Positions 52,525 through 61,306 of a stretch of DNA of 64,000 bases are shown here, in pieces; the stretch's first letter is position 1, and each line of letters starts with the position of its first letter. The position numbers were made by a program, and so were the translations under genes. The notes beneath the pieces are model-generated. The model saw only the letters and a program-made list of their open reading frames with translations. It had not been told where the DNA came from and did not search any database. Source of the stretch: Nonomuraea helvata (GTDB lineage: Bacteria > Actinomycetota > Actinomycetes > Streptosporangiales > Streptosporangiaceae); the NCBI RefSeq assembly GCF_039535785.1, contig NZ_BAAAXV010000001.1, positions 2,480,001 to 2,544,000 of the forward strand. The letters are read 5' to 3'.

Positions 52525-53260
52525 GGGAAAAGTTGCGTTGATCACCGGCGGGGCTCGCGGCATGGGCGCGGCGCACGTGCGGCTGTTCCTGGAGGAAGGG
52601 GCGCGGGTGGTCTTCGGTGACGTGCTGGACGAGGAGGGCAAGGCGCTGGCCGATGAGACGGGGGCCGCGTACGTCCATCACGATGTGACTCTCGCCGAGG
52701 ACTGGGCGCGGGCGGTGGCGACGGCCACGGAGCTGCACGGTCAGCTGGACGTGCTGGTCAACAACGCCGGGATCCTGAAATTTCGTCGCATCGCCGACAT
52801 GTCGCCCGACGACTTCGATCGCGTGATATCCGTGAACCTCAAGGGCACCTGGCTGGGGATCAAGTCGGTGATCGGCCCCATGAAGGCGGCCGGGCGCGGC
52901 GCCATCGTGAACATCTCCTCGATCGAGGGCTTCGTCGGGGCCGAGGGGCTGTCGGCGTACTCGGCCTCCAAGTTCGGCGTGCGCGGCCTCACCAAGTCGG
53001 CCGCCCGCGAGCTCGCCCGTTTCAAGATCCGGGTCAACTCGGTGCATCCGGGCGCGATCAACACCTCCATGGCGATGGACCCGGACCTGATGAACGAGGT
53101 CGACGCCGACGCGTTCCTGAAATCCATGGTCATCAAGCGCTTCGCCAAGCCGGTGGAGGTGTCGCACGTGGTGGCGTTCCTGGCTTCGGACCGGGCCAGC
53201 TACTGCACGGGAAGCGAGTTCACGGTGGACGGCGGCCTCCTGACCGGTGCCGGCTACTGA
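52511..53260 (+). CDS. SDR-family oxidoreductase (3alpha/20beta-hydroxysteroid dehydrogenase-like)
   Basis: 249 aa. TGGARGMG at 13-20, NNAG near 88, Ser in NISSIEGF and YSASK near 153 are complete; INTSMAMDP and the closing FTVDGGLLTGAGY match the 3alpha(20beta)-HSD group. It overlaps the synthetase gene by 14 bases and closes the operon started by DUF35. It probably oxidises a hydroxyl of the degraded substrate. Confidence 0.9.
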   Translation: MGLLEGKVALITGGARGMGAAHVRLFLEEGARVVFGDVLDEEGKALADETGAAYVHHDVTLAEDWARAVATATELHGQLDVLVNNAGILKFRRIADMSPDDFDRVISVNLKGTWLGIKSVIGPMKAAGRGAIVNISSIEGFVGAEGLSAYSASKFGVRGLTKSAARELARFKIRVNSVHPGAINTSMAMDPDLMNEVDADAFLKSMVIKRFAKPVEVSHVVAFLASDRASYCTGSEFTVDGGLLTGAGY

Positions 53261-53558
53261 TCACCCCACAGCGGCGCGGAGGGCGCATGGGCCGCCACCT
53301 GGGCATGAGCTAGATCTTTTTGGATTAAACCTCCGAAGCTTGGACATTTCTGGCAATATCTTTGACCAGCGGTTATCTAGCCTAGGAAGGCTTGAACCTC
53401 TCTTGGCTCGTGCTTGACCTGCCTTGACCGCAAGGTAGCCTCGCTCATCACGGAAGACGACAAGCCTCCGGTTTTGTCACACTGGCCCCTGGGTACCCCC
53501 TTTACCCGGATTCATGTTGACAAACCCGGTCTTGCCCGGAAGGTTCCCCACTACTTCC
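53261..53558 (+). promoter_or_regulatory. Long AT-richer leader/promoter region of the CHAP gene
   Basis: The 298 bases have lower GC than their surroundings. Two candidate promoters are seen: TTGACC with TAGCCT 16 bases on (about 53411-53438), and TTGACA at 53517-53522 with AAGGTT about 17 bases on, only some 15 bases before the start codon. Long leaders of cell-wall hydrolase genes in actinomycetes often carry ydaO (c-di-AMP) riboswitches, but the conserved core could not be recognised here. Confidence 0.45.
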
Positions 53559-55550
53559 ATGACGCCAGAGATTCAGAAGTTCATCGAGCTGCTCGAGAGC
53601 CAGATCGGCTACTCCGAGAAGGCCGATGATTACACCAAGTTCGGCGACTGGTACGGCAAACACGTAGAGTTCGACGCCGACTACAGTTCCGCCCCCTGGT
53701 GCGACATGTACCTGTCGTGGGCGGCGCACAAGCTTGGGTACCAGGACTGGATCGGGCAGTTCGCGTGGACGGTCTCGCACGCGAAGTGGTTCAAGAAGCA
53801 GGGAGCGTGGGGCCACAAGCCCAAGCCCGGTGCCATCGTCTTCTACGACTGGAGCGGGTCGAACGACATCGACAAGATCGACCATGTCGGTATCGTGACG
53901 CGGGTCGAGGGCCACACGATCTACACCATCGAGGGGAACATCGACGGAGGCGTCGCCAAGCGCAAGGAACGCGACACGAGCAAGGTCGTCGGGTACGGCT
54001 ACCCCGAGCGCATCAAGTCCCGCCTGGACGAGGAGGCGGCCCGGCAGCAGCGAGAGGCCCAGAAGAAGGCCGAGGAGCAGACCGCGCTGAAGCCCGGGCC
54101 GGGCACCGACGTTGGCACGCTCCAGCTGCCCGGGTACGAGGGGCTCACCTCTTTGATCCCCCAGAACCAGATCATCACTCAGAACCCGCAGAACCCGGTC
54201 GAGGAGCCCGCCAAGGCCCCTGTCACCGGCAGCTCACCGGCGAAGAAGTCCCCCCAGACCGCCCCCACCCCCGCGCCCAAGGTCACCGCCGGCACCGTCA
54301 CCGACGGCAAGGTCGCCGAGAACCTGACGCAGCAGCCCAAGAAGGCCAAGCACGCCAAACCGGCCACGGCCGACACCACGGCGGCGACCGCCAAGCCCCT
54401 CCCCACGCACACCGACGCCTCGGCCACCGGCCCGCTGCCGAGCATCTCCTCTCCGACGCTCGTCGGCACGACCCTGGTGGCCGCGCTGGCGCTGCTCGCC
54501 GTGGCCAAGACCCGCCGTCTCCGGATGGCCCCGGTCACCGCAGGAAGCACGGCGCCCCGCTCCAACAGCAACCGCCGCCGTCGCCGCCGCACGTCCACGG
54601 CCATGCCGGTACGGGCGAGCGTGCGCCTGGACAGCGCCCAGGACACGCCCCTGCGCACCGCGGCGCTGGACGCCATCACTCTGGACACCGCCCAGCTCAC
54701 CACCGCCACGGCTGTCGAACTGGCCGCCACGTCGTCCACCGTCTCGTCTGCCGTCCGGCGCATCGCAGCCCAGGACGCCCGGCACGTCACGGACATCGAC
54801 GTCGCCGCCCAGAACGCCCGGCACATCACGGACTCGGACGTCTTCCGGCGCATCACGGTGTCCGGCACGCGGGGCTCCGACGGCTCGGAGGCCTTCGGCC
54901 GCACCGCCGCCACCCGTGGCGCCAGGCACCGCAGGCGCCCGCTCGACACCCGCCCCTTCGACCTCGCCATCGACGCCGCTCCGCGCGACATCACCGCGAC
55001 GGGACCGATCGAGATCGTGCTGGACACCGGACCGCTGGAGCGCATCGTCGACACCGGGCCGTTCGAGCGCATCGTCATCCCGGGAGCGACCAGTGCGTTC
55101 GACGCCTTCGCCCCGACCGGGGGCGTCGGCGGCGGCCTCAGTGGAGGCATCGGCGGCGGCATGGGCGGCGACGTCCTCGACACCCCCGACATCGGCGCCA
55201 CCTACCGGGGGCGTCGCCGCCGCCGCGAGCACCTCGCCGAAGAGACTGCGGCGTTCTCGAACGACCAGCCCCTGCGCGGCCGACGCCACCGCAGGCCGTC
55301 GGCCGCCCCGCAGGGCGTCCACGTCGGCGGTGCCCAGGAGCTGACCGGCCGCCGCCACGCCACGACCCCGCTACCGCCCCGCCGCGACGACGACCGCGAG
55401 CTGGTCGGCGTCGGCACGAGCGCCGGATCCCAGGCAGCCGCGGCCCAGCCGACCAGGAGCACCGCACCTCAGCCGGGCGGGAGCGCGACAGGCCACGCGG
55501 CGAGGAGCGCCCAGGTCCAGCCCAGAAGGCGGGGACGGCACCGGGCGTGA
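53559..55550 (+). CDS. CHAP-domain protein with transmembrane helix and long basic tail
   Basis: 663 aa. The CHAP amidase/endopeptidase domain occupies residues 1-150, with the catalytic Cys48 in APWCDMY and His109 in DHVGIV. A Lys/Gln-rich helix and a Pro/Thr-rich linker lead to one transmembrane segment near 298-316. Beyond it lies a 340-residue tail with Arg-rich clusters (RRRRRRTS) and imperfect repeats (DTGPLERIV/DTGPFERIV). No N-terminal signal peptide is visible, odd for a wall hydrolase; export by the internal helix or a non-classical route would be needed. The start at 53559 is where the family homology begins; an ATG at 53514 overlaps the promoter. Confidence 0.82.
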   Translation: MTPEIQKFIELLESQIGYSEKADDYTKFGDWYGKHVEFDADYSSAPWCDMYLSWAAHKLGYQDWIGQFAWTVSHAKWFKKQGAWGHKPKPGAIVFYDWSGSNDIDKIDHVGIVTRVEGHTIYTIEGNIDGGVAKRKERDTSKVVGYGYPERIKSRLDEEAARQQREAQKKAEEQTALKPGPGTDVGTLQLPGYEGLTSLIPQNQIITQNPQNPVEEPAKAPVTGSSPAKKSPQTAPTPAPKVTAGTVTDGKVAENLTQQPKKAKHAKPATADTTAATAKPLPTHTDASATGPLPSISSPTLVGTTLVAALALLAVAKTRRLRMAPVTAGSTAPRSNSNRRRRRRTSTAMPVRASVRLDSAQDTPLRTAALDAITLDTAQLTTATAVELAATSSTVSSAVRRIAAQDARHVTDIDVAAQNARHITDSDVFRRITVSGTRGSDGSEAFGRTAATRGARHRRRPLDTRPFDLAIDAAPRDITATGPIEIVLDTGPLERIVDTGPFERIVIPGATSAFDAFAPTGGVGGGLSGGIGGGMGGDVLDTPDIGATYRGRRRRREHLAEETAAFSNDQPLRGRRHRRPSAAPQGVHVGGAQELTGRRHATTPLPPRRDDDRELVGVGTSAGSQAAAAQPTRSTAPQPGGSATGHAARSAQVQPRRRGRHRA

Positions 55551-55557
55551 CCGGCCC

Positions 55558-56367
55558 TCACAACGCATAGTCGGCGGCGAAGGCGGCCAGCCGGGACACC
55601 GCGTCCCGGCTGCGCGTCCAGGGACGTACGATCAGCCGCTCCACGCCCAGCGCCGCCCAGGCGGGCACCTCGTCGGGCGAGGCCAACGCGTACGCGTGCG
55701 CGGTCACCGGCACCCCCGCCCCCAGCCGGTCGAGCTGCGGCTTGATCGACTCGAGGGTGTGCGGCATGCTGATCCACCCGTCGCACAGCCGGGCCGCCCT
55801 GCGCAGCGCGGCGGCCGACTCCCCGCCCGCGAGCACCGGCAACCGCGGCTGCACCGGCTTGGGCTCGAAGGCCACCTCGGGAAAGGAGTAGAACCTCCCG
55901 GAATGGGCGACCACAGGCTCGCTCCAGAGCCGCCTGACCACCTCGATCGCCTCGTCCAGCCGCGCTCCCCGAGTGCCGAACTCGACCCCGGCCGCCTCCC
56001 ACTCCCCTCGGTACCAGCCCGCGCCGACCCCGCAGATGGCCCGTCCCGACGAGACCACGTCGAGGGTGGCGAACGCGCGGGCCGACACGAAGGGGTGGCG
56101 CAGGGCGAGGAGCTGCACCGCCGTGCCGAGCTTGACGCGGGAGGTGAGGGCGGCGAGCCAGCAGAGGTACGCGGGCGCGTCGAACAGCGGCGTCGTGGGC
56201 TTGATCCCCGGCTCCGACGTCCCCGGATAGGCGGCCGAGGACAGGTCGGTGGCGAAGACGAGGTGCTCGGGCAGCCACACCGACTCGAACCCCAGCTCGT
56301 CCGCCGCCACCGCCACGTCCTTCCACGCGGCCGGGTGCAGCAGCCCGAGCGGCACGCCGAACTTCAC
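55558..56367 (-). CDS. LLM-class F420-dependent oxidoreductase (TIGR03619-like)
   Basis: 269 aa. FGVPLGLLHPAAWKDVAVAA, ESVWLPEHLVF and GVGAGWYRGEWEAAGV are the hallmarks of F420-dependent luciferase-like enzymes. It is the last of three genes read from the promoter at site E; its start overlaps the stop of the acyl-CoA dehydrogenase (ATGA). It probably reduces or oxidises an intermediate of the acyl-CoA route. Confidence 0.92.
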   Translation of the reverse strand: MKFGVPLGLLHPAAWKDVAVAADELGFESVWLPEHLVFATDLSSAAYPGTSEPGIKPTTPLFDAPAYLCWLAALTSRVKLGTAVQLLALRHPFVSARAFATLDVVSSGRAICGVGAGWYRGEWEAAGVEFGTRGARLDEAIEVVRRLWSEPVVAHSGRFYSFPEVAFEPKPVQPRLPVLAGGESAAALRRAARLCDGWISMPHTLESIKPQLDRLGAGVPVTAHAYALASPDEVPAWAALGVERLIVRPWTRSRDAVSRLAAFAADYAL

Positions 56368-57326
56368 GGGTACCTCCCCAGGTCACCGTCCAGCACGGCG
56401 GCACGCAGGCGCTCGCGGTGGACGGCCGTGGTGCCGTACGCGGCCGACAGCGACCAGGCCCGGGCGAGCCAGAACCGCAGGTCCAGCTCCTCCGTGTACC
56501 CGATCGCCCCGTGCACCTGCAACGCCACCCGGGCCGCCAGGACGGCGGCCTCACCGGCGGCGGCCTTGGCCGCGCTCACGTCACGGTCCACGCCGGCGAC
56601 GGCCCGGTCCACCGAGAGCGCCGCCCGATGCACCAGCGGCGCGGCGAAGTCGACCGCGACGGCCACGTCGGCGAGCTGGTGCCTGACCGCCTGGAAGGAC
56701 CCGATCGGCGCGCCGAACTGCGTCCGGACCTTGGCGTAGGCCACCGAGACCGCGAGCAGCTCCCTGGCGATCCCGATGAGCTGGGCGGCGGTGGCGACCG
56801 TGGCCCGCCGCAGCGCCGGCACGGCCGATCCGGGCAGCCGTTCGGACTCGTCGAAGGCCACCTCGAACAGCGGCCGGCACGGGTCCACGCCGGCCCGGGG
56901 CGTCAGGCGGGCGGACTCCCTGGCGACCAGCCGCAGGCCGTCGGCGGCGGCCACGACGATCAGGTCGGCGAGGTCGGCATCCGGGGCGTACACCTGACCG
57001 GGCGGCAGCACGCTCACGCACACGGCGCCCGAGGCCAGCTTGGGAACGCCCCCGACCAGGTACGGCGCGGCGACGGCGGTCTCGACGACCGGCCCGGGAA
57101 GGCACGCCCGGCCGACCTCCTCCAGGGCGGGCAGGAGGTCGGTGAGCCCGAGCCCCAGCCCGTCGCTCTCGGGCGGCAGGAGCAACCCGAAGAACCCGAG
57201 CTCGGCCAGTCGCTCCCAGCCGGGCCGCCGCTCCGTGCGCAGCGCGGCCGGCGGGCAGTGGGACCGCAGCACGTCACGCACGGTCGCGCCCAGCGCGAGC
57301 TGTTCGTCGGTGAATCCGAAGTTCAT
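56364..57326 (-). CDS. Acyl-CoA dehydrogenase, short subunit
   Basis: 320 aa, shorter than the usual 380. Opening FTDEQLALGATVRDVLRSHC and C-terminal QVHGAIGYTEELDLRFWLAR are typical of FadE proteins. Paired with the adjacent larger FadE it probably forms an alpha2beta2 complex as in steroid-degrading acyl-CoA dehydrogenases, where each subunit contributes part of the FAD site. ATGA overlaps occur at both ends. Confidence 0.9.
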   Translation of the reverse strand: MNFGFTDEQLALGATVRDVLRSHCPPAALRTERRPGWERLAELGFFGLLLPPESDGLGLGLTDLLPALEEVGRACLPGPVVETAVAAPYLVGGVPKLASGAVCVSVLPPGQVYAPDADLADLIVVAAADGLRLVARESARLTPRAGVDPCRPLFEVAFDESERLPGSAVPALRRATVATAAQLIGIARELLAVSVAYAKVRTQFGAPIGSFQAVRHQLADVAVAVDFAAPLVHRAALSVDRAVAGVDRDVSAAKAAAGEAAVLAARVALQVHGAIGYTEELDLRFWLARAWSLSAAYGTTAVHRERLRAAVLDGDLGRYP

Positions 57327-58426
57327 CGCGGCAGCCCCAGAACCCGTTCGGCGACGATGTTGCGCTGGATCTCGTTCGTGCCCGCGTAAATGGGCCCCGC
57401 CAGCGAGAACAGGAACCCGTCCAGCCAGGGCGTCTCCCCTGCCCGCTCCCCCAGCAGCTCCATGGCCAGGGCGTGCATGCGCAGGTCCAGCTCGGACCAG
57501 AACACCTTTCCCATGCTGGCCGCGGACCCGATCTCCTCCCCCGCCATGAGCCGCCGCGCCGTCCCGAACGTGTGCAGCCGGTACGCCTCCGCCTCCACCC
57601 AGCACCTGGCTGCCCGATCGGCCGACGCCGGATCGCCCGAGGAGCGGGCCAGCGCGACGAGCCGGTCGGCGGTGGCCAGGAAGCGGCCGGGGCTGCGCAG
57701 CGCGAGGCCGCGTTCTGAGGAGGTGGTGGCCATCGCGACCCGCCAGCCTTCGCCGACGTCCCCGAGCACCATCGACTCGTCCGCGAACACCCCGTCGAAG
57801 TGCAGCTCCGCGAAGCCGGGCAGCCCGTCGAGCTGCGCGATCGGCCGCACGGCGACGTCCGTGAGGGGGAACATGAAGTACGTCAGCCCCCGGTGCCGCG
57901 TCCCGGACGTGCGGAACAGGCCGAACCCGTGCGTGGCGTACGCGGCCCGCGAACTCCACGTCTTGTGCCCGTACAGCCGCCAGCCGCCGGGCACGGGCTC
58001 GGCGCGGGAGGTCAGCGCGGCCAGGTCGCTGCCCGCCTCCGGCTCCGACCAGGCCTGCGCCCACACGTCGTCGCCCCTGGCCATTCTCGGCAGCCACCGT
58101 TCGCGCTGCTCGGGTGTGCCGAAGCGCATCAGGGACGGGCCCAGCAGGAAGATCCCGTTCTGGGTCACCCGGGCGGGGGCCCCGGCTGCCCAGTACTCCT
58201 CCTCGAAGATCAGCCACTCGATCAGGGAGGCGCCGCGCCCGCCGTACTCCTCGGGCCAGGAGACGACGGACAGCCGCGCCTCCGCGAGCAGCGCCTCCCA
58301 TGAGCGGTGCGCCGCGAAGCCCTCGGGGGTGTCCATCGACGGGAGCGACCGCGGCACGTGCGCGCTCAGCCAGTCGCGAACCTCGGCACGGAAGCCCTGC
58401 TCGGCCGGGGAGAAGTCGAGATCCAC
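57323..58426 (-). CDS. Acyl-CoA dehydrogenase, large subunit
   Basis: 367 aa. AWSEPEAGSDLAAL near residue 120 binds FAD, and AGTNEIQRNIVAERVLGLPR ends the protein as in FadE. The GTG start at 58426 lies nine bases after operator E; a TTG at 58435 would overlap it. With the short subunit it likely introduces a double bond into a CoA-bound branched or cyclic acid. Confidence 0.92.
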   Translation of the reverse strand: MDLDFSPAEQGFRAEVRDWLSAHVPRSLPSMDTPEGFAAHRSWEALLAEARLSVVSWPEEYGGRGASLIEWLIFEEEYWAAGAPARVTQNGIFLLGPSLMRFGTPEQRERWLPRMARGDDVWAQAWSEPEAGSDLAALTSRAEPVPGGWRLYGHKTWSSRAAYATHGFGLFRTSGTRHRGLTYFMFPLTDVAVRPIAQLDGLPGFAELHFDGVFADESMVLGDVGEGWRVAMATTSSERGLALRSPGRFLATADRLVALARSSGDPASADRAARCWVEAEAYRLHTFGTARRLMAGEEIGSAASMGKVFWSELDLRMHALAMELLGERAGETPWLDGFLFSLAGPIYAGTNEIQRNIVAERVLGLPR

Positions 58427-58435
58427 AGATACCAA

Positions 58436-58451
58436 CCTAGCGCACGCTTGG
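58436..58451 (-). promoter_or_regulatory. Candidate regulon operator, site E
   Basis: Read on the minus strand it is CCAAGCGTGCGCTAGG, differing from site D in one position only. It lies nine bases before the large acyl-CoA dehydrogenase start and between it and the divergent PucR-like gene at 58490. TAGG(TT) as -10 overlaps its end. Confidence 0.7.
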
Positions 58452-58489
58452 TAACTCGAACAGCCGTTTTCCGGCATAGTGTGGTGGCC

Positions 58490-59533
58490 ATGCAGGGACT
58501 GCTGCTGCGGCTCTCCACGCTCGACGCGGACGCGGAGAGCGCGGTGCGGGTCATCGCCTACTTCGACTCACTGGTTCGCGACCACGTGAGCGTGCCCGTG
58601 CTGCTCGCGGCCACGGCCCGGCTGGCGCAGTGCCCGGCCGGGCTGCTCGACGCGGCCACGGGCCGCCGCTTCCGCACGTCCCCCGATGGTGCCGTGGACA
58701 CGCCGGCGGACGTCCCGTCCCAGGTCAGAGAGTTGAGCGACGGGCTCGGGGCCGTCTGGATGGAGCGCGAGGGAGTGCCGCACGGGCTCGACGAGATCGT
58801 CCTCGAGCGGTACGCGGTGGCGGCGGAGGTCACCCTGGAACGCGCGGCCGCCCTGGAGCGGTCAGGGCGGGACCCAGCCCTGGTGGAGCTGGTGCTGTCG
58901 GCCGAGACCGGCGAGGCCGAACGCGCCCGCGCCCTGCGCCTGCTCGGCTTCGCCCCGTCCACCCCGCTCCAGGCCCTCGCCATCGCGCTGCCCGACCGCG
59001 GCCTGGCCTCGGGCCTGCGCGCGATGGGCCACCAGGTGCGCGCCACGACGATCGGCGACACGGAGGCGGTGCTGGTGGCCACGACGCTGCCCAGCGACCT
59101 TCCGGACGGGTCGCGGGTGGGGATCGGCCCCGAACTGCCCGGCGAGCGGGCGGCCGAGTCGTGGGCCGGCGCGCGGACCGCGCTCCGCTTCACCGGCCCG
59201 CACGACCGCGTGATGCGCTGGTCGGACCTGGGCGCGCTGGCGCTCTTCGCCGACCTGCCTGAGCCCGCGGTGGCCGGGCTGGCCGACGTCCAGGCCATGG
59301 AGCGGCTCGGCGACGAGGCCGTCGCGGCGGTGCGGGCGCTCTGCCTGGCGGGTTCGGTGCGCGGCGCGGCCACCGCCATGCACCTGCACCACAGCTCGAT
59401 GGCCGCGCGCGTCGCCCGCGCCGAGTCCGTGCTGGGCTTCTCGCTCGCCGACCCGGCCGGACGCCTGCGCGCCCACCTCGCCCTCGCCCTGGTGCGCCTG
59501 CGCGCCAACCTCAGAGCCGGTACGCGCGCTTGA
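58490..59533 (+). CDS. PucR/CdaR-type helix-turn-helix regulator
   Basis: 347 aa. The C-terminal HTH_30 (about 290-345, LAGSVRGAATAMHLHHSSMA, then a helix) marks PucR/CdaR-type regulators; the N-terminal part is a GAF-like sensory region. ATG 58490 is the most likely start, though two in-frame GTGs lie just before. Divergent from the acyl-CoA dehydrogenase operon, it is one candidate activator of it. Its 3' end overlaps the convergent hydrolase gene by 23 bases. Confidence 0.82.
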   Translation: MQGLLLRLSTLDADAESAVRVIAYFDSLVRDHVSVPVLLAATARLAQCPAGLLDAATGRRFRTSPDGAVDTPADVPSQVRELSDGLGAVWMEREGVPHGLDEIVLERYAVAAEVTLERAAALERSGRDPALVELVLSAETGEAERARALRLLGFAPSTPLQALAIALPDRGLASGLRAMGHQVRATTIGDTEAVLVATTLPSDLPDGSRVGIGPELPGERAAESWAGARTALRFTGPHDRVMRWSDLGALALFADLPEPAVAGLADVQAMERLGDEAVAAVRALCLAGSVRGAATAMHLHHSSMAARVARAESVLGFSLADPAGRLRAHLALALVRLRANLRAGTRA

Positions 59534-60476
59534 GCGCGGCCAGCCGGGCCGCCCGCGCCCGCTTGCTGAGCTCGGCGTCCGGGACCATCCCGTCGAACCC
59601 GTGGAAGGCCCCCGGATAGAGGTGGAACTCGGTGGACACCCCCGCCTGCGACAGCCGCAGCGCGTAGTCGAGGTCCTCGTCCCTGAACACCTCCAGCTCG
59701 CCGACGTCGATGAACGCCGGAGGCAGCCCGGCCAGGTCCGTGGCCCTCGCCGGGGCCGCGTACGGGGGCACGTCGTCGGTGCCGATGCGGTCGCCGAGCA
59801 GGGCGGTCCAGCCGAAGAGGTTCGCCGTCCTGTCCCACACCACGGCCTCGGTGAACTCGTGGCTGGACGGGGTGATGTTGCGGTCGTCCAGCATCGGGCA
59901 GACGAGCAGTTGGAACGCGATGTCGGGGCCGCCCCGGTCGCGGGCCAGCAGGACGGTGGCCGCGGCCAGCCCGCCGCCCGCGCTGGCACCGCCGACCACG
60001 ATCCGCGCCGGGTCGATGCCGAGCTCGGCCGCCGACTTGGCGGTCCACACCAGCCCCGCGTAGCAGTCCTCGACCGGCGCGGGATGCGGGTTCTCCGGCG
60101 CCAGCCGGTAGTCGACCGAGACCGCCACACACCCGAGCTCCTCGACGTAGCCGATCATCATGGCCTCGTCGATCTCGGGCGTGCCGATGATCATCCCACC
60201 GCCGTGGATCCAGTAGAGCCCCGGCCGCCCCTCGCCGTCCTGCGCCGGACGGTAGATCCGCACGCGCACGTCGGGGGCGCCCTCAGGGCCCGGAACGTGA
60301 CGGTCCTCGATCACCACGTCGGTCTGGGCGGGCGGGGCGGCGGCCAGGAAGGCGTTGACCTGTGCCCGGTGCCCCGGTAGCGCCTCCGGCGTCAGGTTCG
60401 CGACGTCGAACGTCGGGAGCGGCGTCCGTTCGAGCGCGGCACGGATCTCCGGATCGAGGTTGGGGTGGAATGCCAT
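59511..60476 (-). CDS. Alpha/beta hydrolase (hormone-sensitive-lipase family)
   Basis: 321 aa. The oxyanion-hole motif HGGGMIIG near residue 90, the nucleophile elbow GGASAGGG near 160, catalytic Asp in VGELEVFRDEDLD and His in FHGFDG are all present. HSL-family enzymes hydrolyse short-chain esters. No signal peptide. Converges with the PucR-like gene. Confidence 0.92.
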   Translation of the reverse strand: MAFHPNLDPEIRAALERTPLPTFDVANLTPEALPGHRAQVNAFLAAAPPAQTDVVIEDRHVPGPEGAPDVRVRIYRPAQDGEGRPGLYWIHGGGMIIGTPEIDEAMMIGYVEELGCVAVSVDYRLAPENPHPAPVEDCYAGLVWTAKSAAELGIDPARIVVGGASAGGGLAAATVLLARDRGGPDIAFQLLVCPMLDDRNITPSSHEFTEAVVWDRTANLFGWTALLGDRIGTDDVPPYAAPARATDLAGLPPAFIDVGELEVFRDEDLDYALRLSQAGVSTEFHLYPGAFHGFDGMVPDAELSKRARAARLAALKRAYRL

Positions 60477-60564
60477 GGGATCTCCCGTCTACGGATGGCT
60501 ACCCTTCGATGCTCGGAGCCCGCGCCGCGGCACACAAGCCGCCATCCGGCGGCGATTGCGCTCC

Positions 60565-61233
60565 TCAGCCCCGCCGTTCGGCGAGCACCTCGAGCACGCG
60601 CTCCGCGAGGGGCGTGGCGCTGGCCGGGTTCTGGCCGGTGGCGAGGCGGCCGTCCACCACGACCTGGGCCTGCCAGTTCGCACCCGGCTCGTGCTGGGCG
60701 CCCCGCTCCACCAGTTTGTCCGCCAGCAGGAACGGCACCACGTCCGCCACGCCGCGCAGCTTCTCCTCCTCGTTGGTGAACGCCGCCACCCGCTTGCCCG
60801 ACACCAGGTAGGAGCCGTCGGACAGGGTCAGGTTCACCAGCGCGGACGGGCCGTGGCAGACCGCCGCCACCACGCCGCCCCCCTCGTAGACCTGGCGCCC
60901 GACGCGGATGACGTCGGGATCGTCAGGGAAGTCCCACATGGTGCCGTGGCCTCCGGCGTAGAGCACGGCGTCGTAGCGGGAGGGGTCGGCGTCGGCCAGG
61001 CGGCCGGTGCCCTGCTGCTCGACGAGGGCGACGAAGTCCACCTGGGCCTGGTCGGCCGAGTCGAACCCGTCCTGGGGCGGCTGCCCGCCCCGCACGCTGG
61101 CCACGTCCACCTCGTAGCCGGCCTTGCGGAAGATCTCCCACGGGTGGGCGGCCTCCGGCACGTAGTAGCCGGTCCGCTCGACGCCACCGAGGTCGTCATT
61201 GCTGGTCAGTGCTATCAGGATGCGCTTGTTCAT
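60565..61233 (-). CDS. DJ-1/PfpI-family protein (class I glutamine-amidotransferase-like)
   Basis: 222 aa. The nucleophile elbow AAVCHGPSAL near residue 124 carries the reactive Cys, with DAVLYAGGHGTMWDF before it. The layout matches Hsp31-like glyoxalase III/chaperone homologues. ATG 61233 (MNKRILIALTSND) fits the family start. Divergent from a LysR gene that probably controls it. Confidence 0.9.
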   Translation of the reverse strand: MNKRILIALTSNDDLGGVERTGYYVPEAAHPWEIFRKAGYEVDVASVRGGQPPQDGFDSADQAQVDFVALVEQQGTGRLADADPSRYDAVLYAGGHGTMWDFPDDPDVIRVGRQVYEGGGVVAAVCHGPSALVNLTLSDGSYLVSGKRVAAFTNEEEKLRGVADVVPFLLADKLVERGAQHEPGANWQAQVVVDGRLATGQNPASATPLAERVLEVLAERRG

Positions 61234-61306
61234 GCCTCTCAGCATCGCTCCGCGGAGCCATCAGCCACAAATAACGAAGCAGCGCTTGAGGTATCAGAAT
61301 AGTGAT

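Noticed and set aside
53261..53558. A ydaO (c-di-AMP) riboswitch before the CHAP gene
   Set aside because: Context is right, but I could not identify the conserved core; only the candidate promoters are reported.
61284..61299. A seventh regulon operator (GAAGCAGCGCTTGAGG) before the LysR gene
   Set aside because: It lacks one base of the spacing shared by sites A-F, so alignment fails outside GCGCTT.
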